The notes beneath the pieces were generated by a model that was not told where the DNA came from, searched no databases, and was given only the letters and a program-made list of their open reading frames with translations. DNA of 23,753 bases, from positions 1 to 23,753 of the forward strand of contig JBLHGU010000070.1 of assembly GCA_047615875.1 (NCBI GenBank). Reading direction: 5' to 3'. The position numbers and the translations under genes were made by a program. Below are positions 17,646 to 23,753 of this stretch, piece by piece (positions within the stretch are counted from its first letter, which is position 1; each line of letters opens with the position of its first letter). Source of the stretch: JBLHGU01 sp047615875 (lineage in GTDB: Bacteria; Pseudomonadota; Gammaproteobacteria; Arenicellales; CAJQKF01).

Positions 17646-19481
17646 TTGAGTAAGTTCAAATACAAGGCCTTCATCAGCTACAGCCATGTGGATGAGAAGG
17701 TCACCCAGTGGCTGCATCGCCAGCTCGAGCAGTACCGTGTGCCCAGCAATCTGGTTGAACGGGATGGGCTGGAATCGAATCGCCTGAAACCTATCTTCAG
17801 AGATCGCGATGAGCTGAGCAGCTCGGCGAGTCTTGGCCAGTCTATTCAGGCTGCGCTAGAAGACTCTGAAACGCTCATAGTAGTGTGTTCACCGGCCTCC
17901 GCAAAATCCAAGTGGGTAAACGAGGAAATAGCAACCTATCAGCGGCTCGGTCGTGGGGATCGCATCTATTGCCTCATCGTCGCTGGTGATCCTTCCAATG
18001 CCTTTCCGCCAGCGCTGGCGGCGGGCGAACCACTTGCGGCTGATCTGAGCCACGATGGCAAGCTCAATGCGCTGTTGAAACTAGCGTCAGGAATGCTGGA
18101 GGTGCCTTTCGACCAGCTGCGGCAGCGCGAGCAGCAGGCTCGTCATCGTCGACTCGTCATTATTTCCGGCTTGTCCATCGCAGGCATGGTATTTGCCGTC
18201 GGCCTGGCATCGTTTGCCATGATATCCAGACAGCAGGCTATCGCAGCTAGGGAAGATGCCGATGTGCAGCGCCTTGCGGCTGAAAGCGCGGAGCAACTGG
18301 CGACGCAGGAAGCAGAGACCTCAAGGCGTATAGCAGATGTGATGGTTGGGATATTCAAGGTGTCGGATCCCAGTGAGGCTAGGGGTAATACGATTACTGC
18401 GCGGGAGTTGCTCGATGTGGGTGCGGCAGATATTCAGACGGAGCTCGCAGACCAGCCGGTGATTCAGGCGACACTGAATCATACTATTGGTGATGTGTAC
18501 CTGAGCCTAGGGCTATATGAACGCTCAAGACCACTGCTCAACTTGGCGTTGGAGACACGTCGCGATGCCTTCGGCGATGACAACTCAGATGTAGCGACCA
18601 CGCTTATGCGATTGGCCCAGCTGGAGCGCGACGCCGGTAATTTTACCTTGGCGCGGAATTATTATGATCAGGCGTTGGCAATTCGGGAAAAAATGCTGGG
18701 CCCGGATGCTCTCGAAATAGCCGAGACGCTGAATGATCTGGCAGCCTTGGTCTGGGCTACTGGAGAATATGAGGAAAGCTTGCGACTCTATGAGCGGGTG
18801 TTGCAGATTCGGGAACGGTCCCTTGGCGAAGATAACCCGGAACTGGCAGCAACCCTGAATGGAATTGCCAGCGTTGCTTGGGGCGGGGGCGACTATGTCA
18901 AAGCCATGGAATTATTTGAACGTGTGTTGCAGATTCGCCGCAGCTCCCTCGGAACAGACCATCCGGATGTGGCGAAAGCCCTGAGCAATGTGGCGGCAAG
19001 CCTGTTTATGCAACAGGAATTCGCGAAAGCGCGGCCTCTCAATGAGGAGGCGCTCGCTATTCAGGAGAAAGTACTGGGACCCGATCATCTCGACCTGGTG
19101 CTGAGCCTCAGCAATCTCGCGGAAAACCTTGTGGAGTTGGGTGACTATGCTAGCGCCGAATCTCTGTACGTGCGCGCAGTGTCTGTAGGAGAAGCAGCGG
19201 TTGGGCCCGACCATCCGATGTTGGGCTGGCCACTGGACGGTCTCGGCACGGTGCACCATCTCAGCGGTGACTATCAGTCATCGCGCCTAAATTTTGAACG
19301 CGCCCTGCAAATTCGCGAAGCTTCCCTGGGGTCAGAGCATACCGACGTTGCTGATACGCTTGAAGGCTATGCAGCGATGCTGCGTAGTGCAGATGAGAAT
19401 ACTGAAGCGGAAAGTCTGGAAGCACGTGCCCGCACTATACGCGAGCTCGCCGCTGCGGCAGCGAATACAAGCGCAAACTAA
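17646..19481 (+). CDS. TIR domain - transmembrane - TPR protein (putative immune NADase/signalling protein)
   Basis: 611 residues starting at a TTG; the nearest in-frame start gives MSKFKYKAFISYSHVD, exactly where TIR domains begin. The TIR domain (4-150) shows FISYSH box 1, FRDRDELSS, and SPASAKSKWVNEEI, in which Glu94, four residues after Trp90, matches the catalytic Glu of NAD-hydrolysing TIRs. One transmembrane helix follows (about 170-193, VIISGLSIAGMVFAVGLASF), then a coiled linker. At least six kinesin-light-chain-type TPRs repeat with an exact 42-residue period (starts near 315, 357, 399, 441, 483, 525, 567), with ALxIREKxLGPDHxD connectors. The TIR faces the cytoplasm if the positive cluster before the helix (RHRR) is inside, which would put the TPRs in the periplasm. 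It is convergent with the SLOG gene at 19734. Predicted: TIR enzyme triggered by a ligand sensed by the TPRs. Role in phage defence is inferred. Confidence 0.85.
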   Translation: MSKFKYKAFISYSHVDEKVTQWLHRQLEQYRVPSNLVERDGLESNRLKPIFRDRDELSSSASLGQSIQAALEDSETLIVVCSPASAKSKWVNEEIATYQRLGRGDRIYCLIVAGDPSNAFPPALAAGEPLAADLSHDGKLNALLKLASGMLEVPFDQLRQREQQARHRRLVIISGLSIAGMVFAVGLASFAMISRQQAIAAREDADVQRLAAESAEQLATQEAETSRRIADVMVGIFKVSDPSEARGNTITARELLDVGAADIQTELADQPVIQATLNHTIGDVYLSLGLYERSRPLLNLALETRRDAFGDDNSDVATTLMRLAQLERDAGNFTLARNYYDQALAIREKMLGPDALEIAETLNDLAALVWATGEYEESLRLYERVLQIRERSLGEDNPELAATLNGIASVAWGGGDYVKAMELFERVLQIRRSSLGTDHPDVAKALSNVAASLFMQQEFAKARPLNEEALAIQEKVLGPDHLDLVLSLSNLAENLVELGDYASAESLYVRAVSVGEAAVGPDHPMLGWPLDGLGTVHHLSGDYQSSRLNFERALQIREASLGSEHTDVADTLEGYAAMLRSADENTEAESLEARARTIRELAAAAANTSAN

Positions 19482-19564
19482 CCCAGCCACCCACTAACAA
19501 GCTGGCTGATAATCTCGTAATCGAAGAGGTCAGCGAAATTTGATAGATTGACGATAGATTAAAC

Positions 19565-19596
19565 GACCCTGACCCTGACCCTGACCCTGACCCTGA
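19565..19596. repeat. Hexanucleotide tandem repeat (GACCCT)5
   Basis: Five perfect GACCCT units plus a partial GA lie in the 252-base gap between the converging TIR-TPR and SLOG genes. The gap has no gene and no clear rho-independent terminator. Hexamer arrays of this kind are slippage-prone; being intergenic here, it would not change a reading frame. Confidence 0.9.
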
Positions 19597-19733
19597 TCCC
19601 ATCGATCTTAAGTTGGAGTACTTTTGCTTAGGTTAGTGAAATTGCAATGATGGCAGATGCGTCGGCTTTTTAATGGCAGGTTGAATCGCGACTTGTTAAG
19701 CGTTCTACGATCTTCTTGGTAAACTGAGTCGAT

Positions 19734-21497
19734 TCACATCCCCATTCGCCACACTTCAACCTCATCTATCGAGCGCTCTCGGTTCATCAAGATCCAGTCA
19801 GAATGTTCATCCAGTGCCGATTGACCCAGCGCCGCCAGAATCTGCCTCTTTTCTTTTATATCTTTTGCCGAGGTGAGTCGAATGAAGGAGTTATCAAAAA
19901 TACGCAGCATAAATTCGTATTGCCGAATTAGTTCTTTGGTGCCGGTAGCGAAGGTGTAGCCTTCGCGTACGCCGTAAATCAGCAAGGTGCTGCCTAGAGT
20001 CACCATTACAATGCTCTCCCAAAACTCGCCTATGCGAGAGCCTACAATCAGAAAGAGCAGCACAGCTGAGACGCTGACTAACAGGCTGGCGCGTCCAAAA
20101 TTGTCAGTCAACTTGGCGCGCTGAATGCGCTCGGCGGATTTACGTTTGAAGTAACCTAGCTGGCCTTGTTCTTCGTTGCCTACCCATTCGTTGATAGTGA
20201 AGTTGACACCGGCCACATTGGTATTGGGGTTGGCATCGCTGCGAATTCCGGCTACCCGCATCACGTTCCTGATCCAGCCAATTTCAGGATTTTGACTCTT
20301 AAGATAGCCATCGTGGGCAAATTTCCATTTGTTCTCGTTAGTGACACCAGCCACCGCCCAGTAAAACTGAACCCTGAGCCCTTCGGCCAAGGTACGATAA
20401 TCTAAGTATTTGCGCTGCCAGGCACCGCGGTTCGCCAGATATTGAGAGATGATACCGGAAGCAAAAGCTATCAGGAAAATCCATAGGAAGGCCCGCCAGG
20501 TTCCCATGTCCGAGTAGAGTATGAACATGAATCCCATTAGGAAACCCATGATATGAGTTATGGCGAGCGTGCGTAAAGTCTTCTTCTGAAAGTGAATGGC
20601 GAGCCAGTCGGCGGTGGTGTACATTTCGTCAATTATACGGGCACCTGCAGGTACAGCCGCTTCATTCTCGGCTTCAATTAGTGACCACTTTTCGGTCTCT
20701 ATTTTTTCGGCATGTATTAAGGCATCGGTACTAAAATCCGAAGTGCGCTGAAAGATTAGAGCATGTTGTTGTGGTAGGTCTTTTGAACGGGGCTCGACAT
20801 GGTCCTTTGTGTACCACCACCAGTCCAAAGGCTTAAGATCGAGACCCAGTTTGGACGGCTCGCTACGGCGGGAGCAAACGATATGAAATACTAGGTCACT
20901 CTCGTCATCGACGAGCAATTCTTGGCTCGACACTGTCATTCCGGTGACGTCAACCATGGTGTCGTCGTGATGAAATTTTACAATCTGGGCTGTGCCGCCC
21001 ATCCGGTCAGACGGTCTACCATCCCAGAGCGCCAGGAGGATGTGGCAATGTCCACATAGGTAGATTCCCAGTTGTGCGTAAGGGTAATCATTTTCCCATT
21101 TGGTGGGATCAATACCCTTCGGTACTGGCGGTATCTCGCCGCAGATTTCAAATACCTGACTAGCTTTTGCGCACAAGAATTCGAAGCGGTCTCTGACCTC
21201 TGTTAGCTCGAAGTCCTTGATGTATTCTTGCCTCGGTTTTGGGAGAGGAACAATCAGGTCGATATCCAGTTCCACTGCCACTTCGGCAACTAGCTGGTCA
21301 GCGCCTTCCGCCAGCGGAGACATTATTGTGAGGCGGTTGGATGGAAAGCGTTTCTGCAGATCGAGTAAAAATGATTTGGTTGTTGCTCGAATAGAATCCA
21401 GCTCTGATGCAACCAGGTCGCGGTGACCAGTAATAGCGACGACCAAGGGAAGTGTATACTCCTTGTGCAGATGGTGTATGTCAGACGTGTGCTGCAT
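19734..21497 (-). CDS. SLOG-domain protein with C-terminal transmembrane (SLATT-like) effector region
   Basis: 587 residues from the ATG at 21497; an upstream TTG at 21542 would add 15 residues. Residues about 15-210 form a Rossmann-like SLOG domain with LVVAITGHRDL (19-28), a glycine/acid turn SPLAEGADQLVAEVA (60-74), and YAQLGIYLCGHCHILLALWDG (140-160). The C-terminal half has two transmembrane pairs (about 312-329 with 334-354, and 470-488 with 493-511). Between and after them lie YRTLAEGLRVQFYWAVAG (367-384), an amphipathic segment and DWILMNRERSIDE (567-579). This layout fits SLOG sensors fused to SLATT/2TM pore-type effectors, which are associated with nucleotide-signalling defence systems. 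SLOG domains bind NAD-like or nucleotide ligands, and TIR enzymes can make such ligands. It is convergent with the TIR gene across 252 bases. Family assignment is by motif only. Confidence 0.75.
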   Translation of the reverse strand: MQHTSDIHHLHKEYTLPLVVAITGHRDLVASELDSIRATTKSFLLDLQKRFPSNRLTIMSPLAEGADQLVAEVAVELDIDLIVPLPKPRQEYIKDFELTEVRDRFEFLCAKASQVFEICGEIPPVPKGIDPTKWENDYPYAQLGIYLCGHCHILLALWDGRPSDRMGGTAQIVKFHHDDTMVDVTGMTVSSQELLVDDESDLVFHIVCSRRSEPSKLGLDLKPLDWWWYTKDHVEPRSKDLPQQHALIFQRTSDFSTDALIHAEKIETEKWSLIEAENEAAVPAGARIIDEMYTTADWLAIHFQKKTLRTLAITHIMGFLMGFMFILYSDMGTWRAFLWIFLIAFASGIISQYLANRGAWQRKYLDYRTLAEGLRVQFYWAVAGVTNENKWKFAHDGYLKSQNPEIGWIRNVMRVAGIRSDANPNTNVAGVNFTINEWVGNEEQGQLGYFKRKSAERIQRAKLTDNFGRASLLVSVSAVLLFLIVGSRIGEFWESIVMVTLGSTLLIYGVREGYTFATGTKELIRQYEFMLRIFDNSFIRLTSAKDIKEKRQILAALGQSALDEHSDWILMNRERSIDEVEVWRMGM

Positions 21498-21749
21498 TAG
21501 TTGAAAGATTCCAGTATTAAGTTCATTACTCAGCAGTCCCAATGCCCCGTACCGAATTCAGCACCCCAAGCTCGCGGGCCTGATCAACGGGCCTGTACAT
21601 CTTCTCTACCGCGACGCAGCGGCGTTGCCTGATACGGGTGAATGATCTACTATCCTCTGAGCATACGATCATTTGTGTGATAGGTTGGGCTCGATTGTAA
21701 GCGGCTAGTTCGAGCAACAGTAGCATTTTTTTGGACAATTCCTTCGAGC

Positions 21750-21914
21750 TTAATAAATACGAGATTGGTTTAGACTCTTGTGTAACAAAAGAAGTGAGGT
21801 GTTGTCCACAAAATCCTCTGAATTATCTGCCTGAGGGCTTCAAGTTTGAACTCTTTCGGTTAAGTCTTGTACGCTCTTGTTTTTTTCATCATCGGAATAC
21901 TCCTTAGGCGACAT
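21750..21914 (-). pseudogene. Interrupted 54-codon small ORF overlapping repeat copy 2
   Basis: From an ATG at 21914 the minus strand encodes 24 residues of strongly hydrophilic sequence (MSPKEYSDDEKNKSVQDL...), then TGA (21840-21842), then 29 more residues in the same frame, including NSEDFVDNTSLLLLHKSL, to a TAA at 21750. The second half coincides with the dispersed repeat. The first half looks protein-like, and one premature stop separates the two. I infer a decayed small gene. It could also be chance, because the repeat is short. The family is not recognised, and the ribosome site before the ATG is poor. Confidence 0.3.
21756..21830 (-). repeat. Dispersed ~75 bp repeat, copy 2 (partner at 8566-8640)
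   Basis: Same orientation as copy 1, 13.2 kb away. It begins AAATACGAGATT and includes the shared core at 21771-21790 (TAGACTCTTGTGTAACAAAA) and AAATCCTCTG (21811-21820). One extra C before TGCC shifts the reading frame relative to copy 1 just outside the EDFVDN segment. Outside these limits the two loci are not obviously alike except for weak similarity at 9317-9368 and 21915-21960. Confidence 0.75.
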
Positions 21915-21960
21915 TGTCGTTCAATTAAAGCATCCGTTAAACTTGGGATTTAAGATACGA
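21915..21960 (-). repeat. Degenerate 46-bp repeat, copy B
   Basis: On the minus strand this reads TCGTATCTTAAATCCC through TAACGGAT to ATTGAACGACA. It aligns with 22088-22134: 22 of the first 29 bases match without gaps, including TCGTAT, TTAA and TAACGGAT, and about 12 of the next 17 match with one gap. It lies directly upstream of the interrupted mini-ORF. A weaker relative (CAAGCTTAGCAGAT, then CTTCAATTGAAC) precedes the FAD-oxidase remnant at 9317-9368. Confidence 0.5.
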
Positions 21961-22087
21961 GAGTATTTTGATCTCGAAAGTCAGAATGAAATGGTGAAAC
22001 CAAGTGTTCGCTAAAGGCGACCCTGATGGCCATGAGGTTTCAAAGTAGCACCTAGAATGGGGGAGAGGATAATGTGCGATAGAGCAG

Positions 22088-22134
22088 TGTCGCTGAATAG
22101 AAGTTATCCGTTAGAATAGGAGCTTAAAATACGA
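22088..22134 (-). repeat. Degenerate 47-bp repeat, copy C
   Basis: Direct repeat partner of 21915-21960, 173 bases away on the same strand. It shares TCGTAT-N-TTAA and TAACGGAT, and ends in CGACA. It follows the membrane-protein remnant. Function unknown. Confidence 0.5.
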
Positions 22135-22376
22135 CTTTCTGCTCTGACGTGTTTTCCAGGGCAGGCATAATGAAAGTTAAAATCACCGAATTTGAAGTAA
22201 AAATCTAGCCCAACATCTTCTTTTCCACTTAGCATAGAGATGAGGAGGACGCCGAGTAATTCCAAGAGTAATGCGTAGCCCGTGTGCAAGACAATATCCC
22301 ACCTCCAGAATCGGGCGTAGTAGCCATGAATTTCACCGAGGAATAAGCATGTGAGGATGCAAATTTGTATGCGCAA
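22104..22376 (-). pseudogene. Remnant of a YjdF/DUF2238-like inner-membrane protein
   Basis: A 90-codon frame opens with CLFLGEIHGYYARFWRWDIV, then LHTGYALLLELLGVLLISML. The order LFLGE, YYxRFWxWD, DxxLH and a hydrophobic helix is what I know from YjdF/DUF2238 membrane proteins, which have around 200 residues and several helices. The upstream helices are missing. Past about residue 50 the sequence loses membrane character (KEDVGLDFYFKFGDFNFHYA...), probably through a frameshift. The start and true limits are unclear. It reads as a decayed gene, which fits the repeats beside it. Confidence 0.4.
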
Positions 22377-22412
22377 TAGAACCCTGTTTTAGTTTCTGCC
22401 CCAAGGACAATC

Positions 22413-23285
22413 ATGAAAAAACCCGATCAAATCCAACGTTTCCTTTTTGAGGATCACCCTATACGCGGACAATACGTCTCATTGAATCAATCCTGGCAAG
22501 AGATCGCCCAGCAAGGAGAATTGGAGGGGAGGGGGCTAAGCTTGTTGGGGGAGGCGTTGGTAGTGGTCGCCCTTTTGGTGGACACGCTTAAGATCGACGG
22601 CAGCGTCACTCTGCAGATTCGCGGTACGGGGCCTGTGGAACTTCTGGTTGTGGAGGCAAACTCTAAGCATGAAATCAGAGGCACTGCTAGGCAGGCAGGC
22701 AAGATCGATGAGAAAATGGACCTTCAGCAGATATTTGGTAGTGATTATTTGGTGATTACCATTAAAACGGAAGGTGCTGAGCCCCATCAGGGAATAGCAC
22801 CACTGCGTGGCATAAACCTGTCGGACGCACTGGAATACTATTTCGCCACATCCGAACAGCTGCCCACACACTTTTGGTTAGCCTGTGACGAGAAAAGTGC
22901 GAGTGGCATATTAATCCAAAAACTACCGGGCAAGCTTAAAGACGACGATGCTTGGGATCGCGTATTGCATTTGGCTTCCACCGTCACCGATGACGAAATG
23001 CAAAGACTAGCTCTAGATGGCCTCTTACATCGGCTCTTTAATGAAGAAGTATTACGACTCTTTGATCCTCATGCTATCGAATTTTCTTGTAGCTGCTCGA
23101 GGGAACGCACCGCTGCGATGTTGCTTTCTCTGGGCAAAGCCGAGGCAAGCGAGATACTTGAGGCCGAAGGAGAGATATCTGTGAGTTGTGAGTTTTGTAG
23201 TGCTAACTACAGTTTCGATCAAATAGATGTTGAGCAGGTATTTGGTGAAGGAGCGGTAGCGCCACCTAGTGCAACAACTCACTAA
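22413..23285 (+). CDS. hslO: Hsp33 redox-activated holdase chaperone
   Basis: 290 residues, the normal Hsp33 length. AAGGA lies five bases before the ATG. The N-terminal substrate-binding domain contains RGQYVSLNQSWQEI, GEALVVVALL, LQIRGTGPVELLVVE and the family block EYYFATSEQLPTHFWLA. The C-terminal redox switch has all four zinc cysteines: CxC at 226/228 (FSCSCSRERTAAML) and CxxC at 259/262 (SCEFC). In the reduced zinc-bound form the protein is inactive. On oxidation plus unfolding stress it releases zinc, dimerises and holds unfolding cytosolic proteins. It stands alone on the plus strand; no Hsp15 gene is adjacent. A core housekeeping gene here suggests the debris to its left is an insertion/decay zone bordering conserved chromosome. 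Confidence 0.97.
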   Translation: MKKPDQIQRFLFEDHPIRGQYVSLNQSWQEIAQQGELEGRGLSLLGEALVVVALLVDTLKIDGSVTLQIRGTGPVELLVVEANSKHEIRGTARQAGKIDEKMDLQQIFGSDYLVITIKTEGAEPHQGIAPLRGINLSDALEYYFATSEQLPTHFWLACDEKSASGILIQKLPGKLKDDDAWDRVLHLASTVTDDEMQRLALDGLLHRLFNEEVLRLFDPHAIEFSCSCSRERTAAMLLSLGKAEASEILEAEGEISVSCEFCSANYSFDQIDVEQVFGEGAVAPPSATTH

Positions 23286-23294
23286 AATAGACGC

Positions 23295-23319
23295 AAGGTG
23301 CTTGGCTCCTTTAATTTTT
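23295..23319 (+). terminator. Weak candidate terminator after hslO
   Basis: AAGG-T-GC-TTG-GC-T-CCTT forms an imperfect hairpin (one T-T mismatch), followed by TAATTTTT, beginning ten bases after the hslO stop. The stem is short, so efficiency is doubtful. Confidence 0.35.
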
Positions 23320-23609
23320 ACATTTCGCTTATAACGGTGCCGGCTAAGTAGCAGGTGAAATAGTATTTGAGGAATGCTTATTTCAGCTATGTAGAGTGAT
23401 TTTAATAAAATTAATTGGTATGCCAGTTGAGCGAACGCCGCCTACCTTTCAGCAAGTGAGATACAGGAAAAGTATCCAAACACTGTTTATGTGTCTAGCT
23501 TAGAAACAATCGACGTACAACATTTTCTCGAAACAGGAAAGCCAGTATTGGAATCGTCCCTGAGATCGATATCCTATGGTGATTTAGAATAGAAATCCGC
23601 TCCTCGGCG
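23320..23609. other. AT-rich intergenic segment with a possible ORF remnant
   Basis: No gene with a normal start is present. The plus-strand frame 23431-23592 is open for 53 codons between two stops and encodes a protein-like but unrecognised stretch (ASEIQEKYPNTVYVSS, then LETGKPVLESSLRSISY). It has no start codon or ribosome site, so it is at most the tail of a decayed gene. Confidence 0.25.
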
Positions 23610-23753
23610 TTAGTTTAGAACCTCAGGTTTTGAGGGGGGCTTTGATTCTTGAGAATAGTCAAGAATAATAACGATATCTCCTTCTTGAAGAAGCCTGTCA
23701 TCTTCAGCCGAAGGTGGACTCATTATAAAGTGCCAATCAAAATCATCTGAATG
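23610..23753 (-). CDS. 3' end of an unidentified minus-strand gene (continues past window)
   Basis: From the window edge the minus strand is open for 47 codons to a TAA at 23610. It includes DDFDWHFIMSPPSAEDD, RLLQEGDIVIILDYSQES and the C-terminus KPEVLN. An internal ATG (codon 11) is possible but has no ribosome site. The composition is protein-like, with an acidic loop and a hydrophobic strand, and no family was recognised. It is convergent with hslO. Because the 5' part is not visible, coding status is only moderately likely. Confidence 0.4.
   Translation of the reverse strand, partial: HSDDFDWHFIMSPPSAEDDRLLQEGDIVIILDYSQESKPPSKPEVLN

Larger units (their letters stand above)
21498..22412. 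other. 0.9-kb region of gene debris and repeats between the SLOG gene and hslO
   Basis: No intact gene is supported here. A minus-strand frame at 21526-21738 overlaps the SLOG start region and has no recognisable domain. The region holds repeat copy 2 (21756-21830), an interrupted mini-ORF (21750-21914), two degenerate 46-47 bp repeats (21915-21960, 22088-22134) and a membrane-protein remnant (about 22104-22376), listed separately. All of these read on the minus strand. AAGGA at 22403-22407 is the ribosome site of hslO. Confidence 0.55.

Noticed and set aside
21526..21738. 70-codon minus-strand frame just upstream of the SLOG gene
   Set aside because: It overlaps the SLOG 5' end, has no recognisable domain or good ribosome site and basic low-complexity composition; treated as chance.
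21915..22134. Integron attC sites (GTTAAAC at 21936 resembles an R' box)
   Set aside because: No matching RYYYAAC partner or foldable imperfect palindrome lies at the required distance, copy C departs from GTTRRRY, and no integrase is visible.

Overview
The window looks like chromosomal DNA of a free-living, probably aquatic, Gram-negative gammaproteobacterium. The evidence is a full-length Hsp33 gene (hslO), a TonB-dependent receptor, an outer-membrane secretin lipoprotein, a periplasmic PQQ/cytochrome c dehydrogenase, an H-NOX nitric-oxide sensor cassette and a sigma-54 activator. Species cannot be named from sequence alone. No tRNA, rRNA, CRISPR array, transposase or integrase was recognised.

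Layout. (1) 3-2833, plus strand: a tight three-gene group made of an Ig-like/chaperone-like protein cut by the window edge, a short secretin lipoprotein, and an exported protein with a pilin/spore-coat-like domain plus a WPPNHKM domain. It reads as a cell-surface assembly or secretion unit. (2) 3005-6106: an H-NOX sensor and its histidine kinase in an ATGA-overlapping minus-strand operon, with a divergent NtrC-type sigma-54 response regulator whose own leader carries a convincing -24/-12 promoter. Together these form a predicted NO-responsive two-component circuit. (3) 6337-9273, minus: a PQQ dehydrogenase with an N-terminal fused cytochrome c, and upstream of it a C-terminal remnant of a DadA-like FAD amine oxidase. 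(4) 9527-17468, plus: a TonB-dependent receptor, then a 1,891-codon exported mosaic protein (interrupted BNR/sialidase-like region, twelve NPGIY pentapeptides, two putative Ig domains, CARDB, C-type lectin domain). (5) 17646-21497: two convergent genes, a TIR-TM-TPR protein and a SLOG protein with two transmembrane pairs. TIR plus membrane-tethered SLOG is the sensor/effector logic of Thoeris-type anti-phage signalling, so this pair is the best candidate for an undescribed immune system here. (6) 21498-22412, minus-facing debris: one copy of a dispersed repeat shared with 8566-8640, an interrupted mini-ORF, two degenerate 46-47 bp repeats and a remnant of a YjdF/DUF2238 membrane protein. (7) 22413-23285: hslO. 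The last 0.47 kb has a possible ORF remnant and the 3' end of an unidentified minus-strand gene.

Two themes recur. One is cell-surface and exported machinery. The other is gene decay with dispersed repeats around the PQQ dehydrogenase and next to the TIR/SLOG pair, consistent with an accessory region that gains and loses genes. All functions are inferred from motifs read by eye; no database search was possible.
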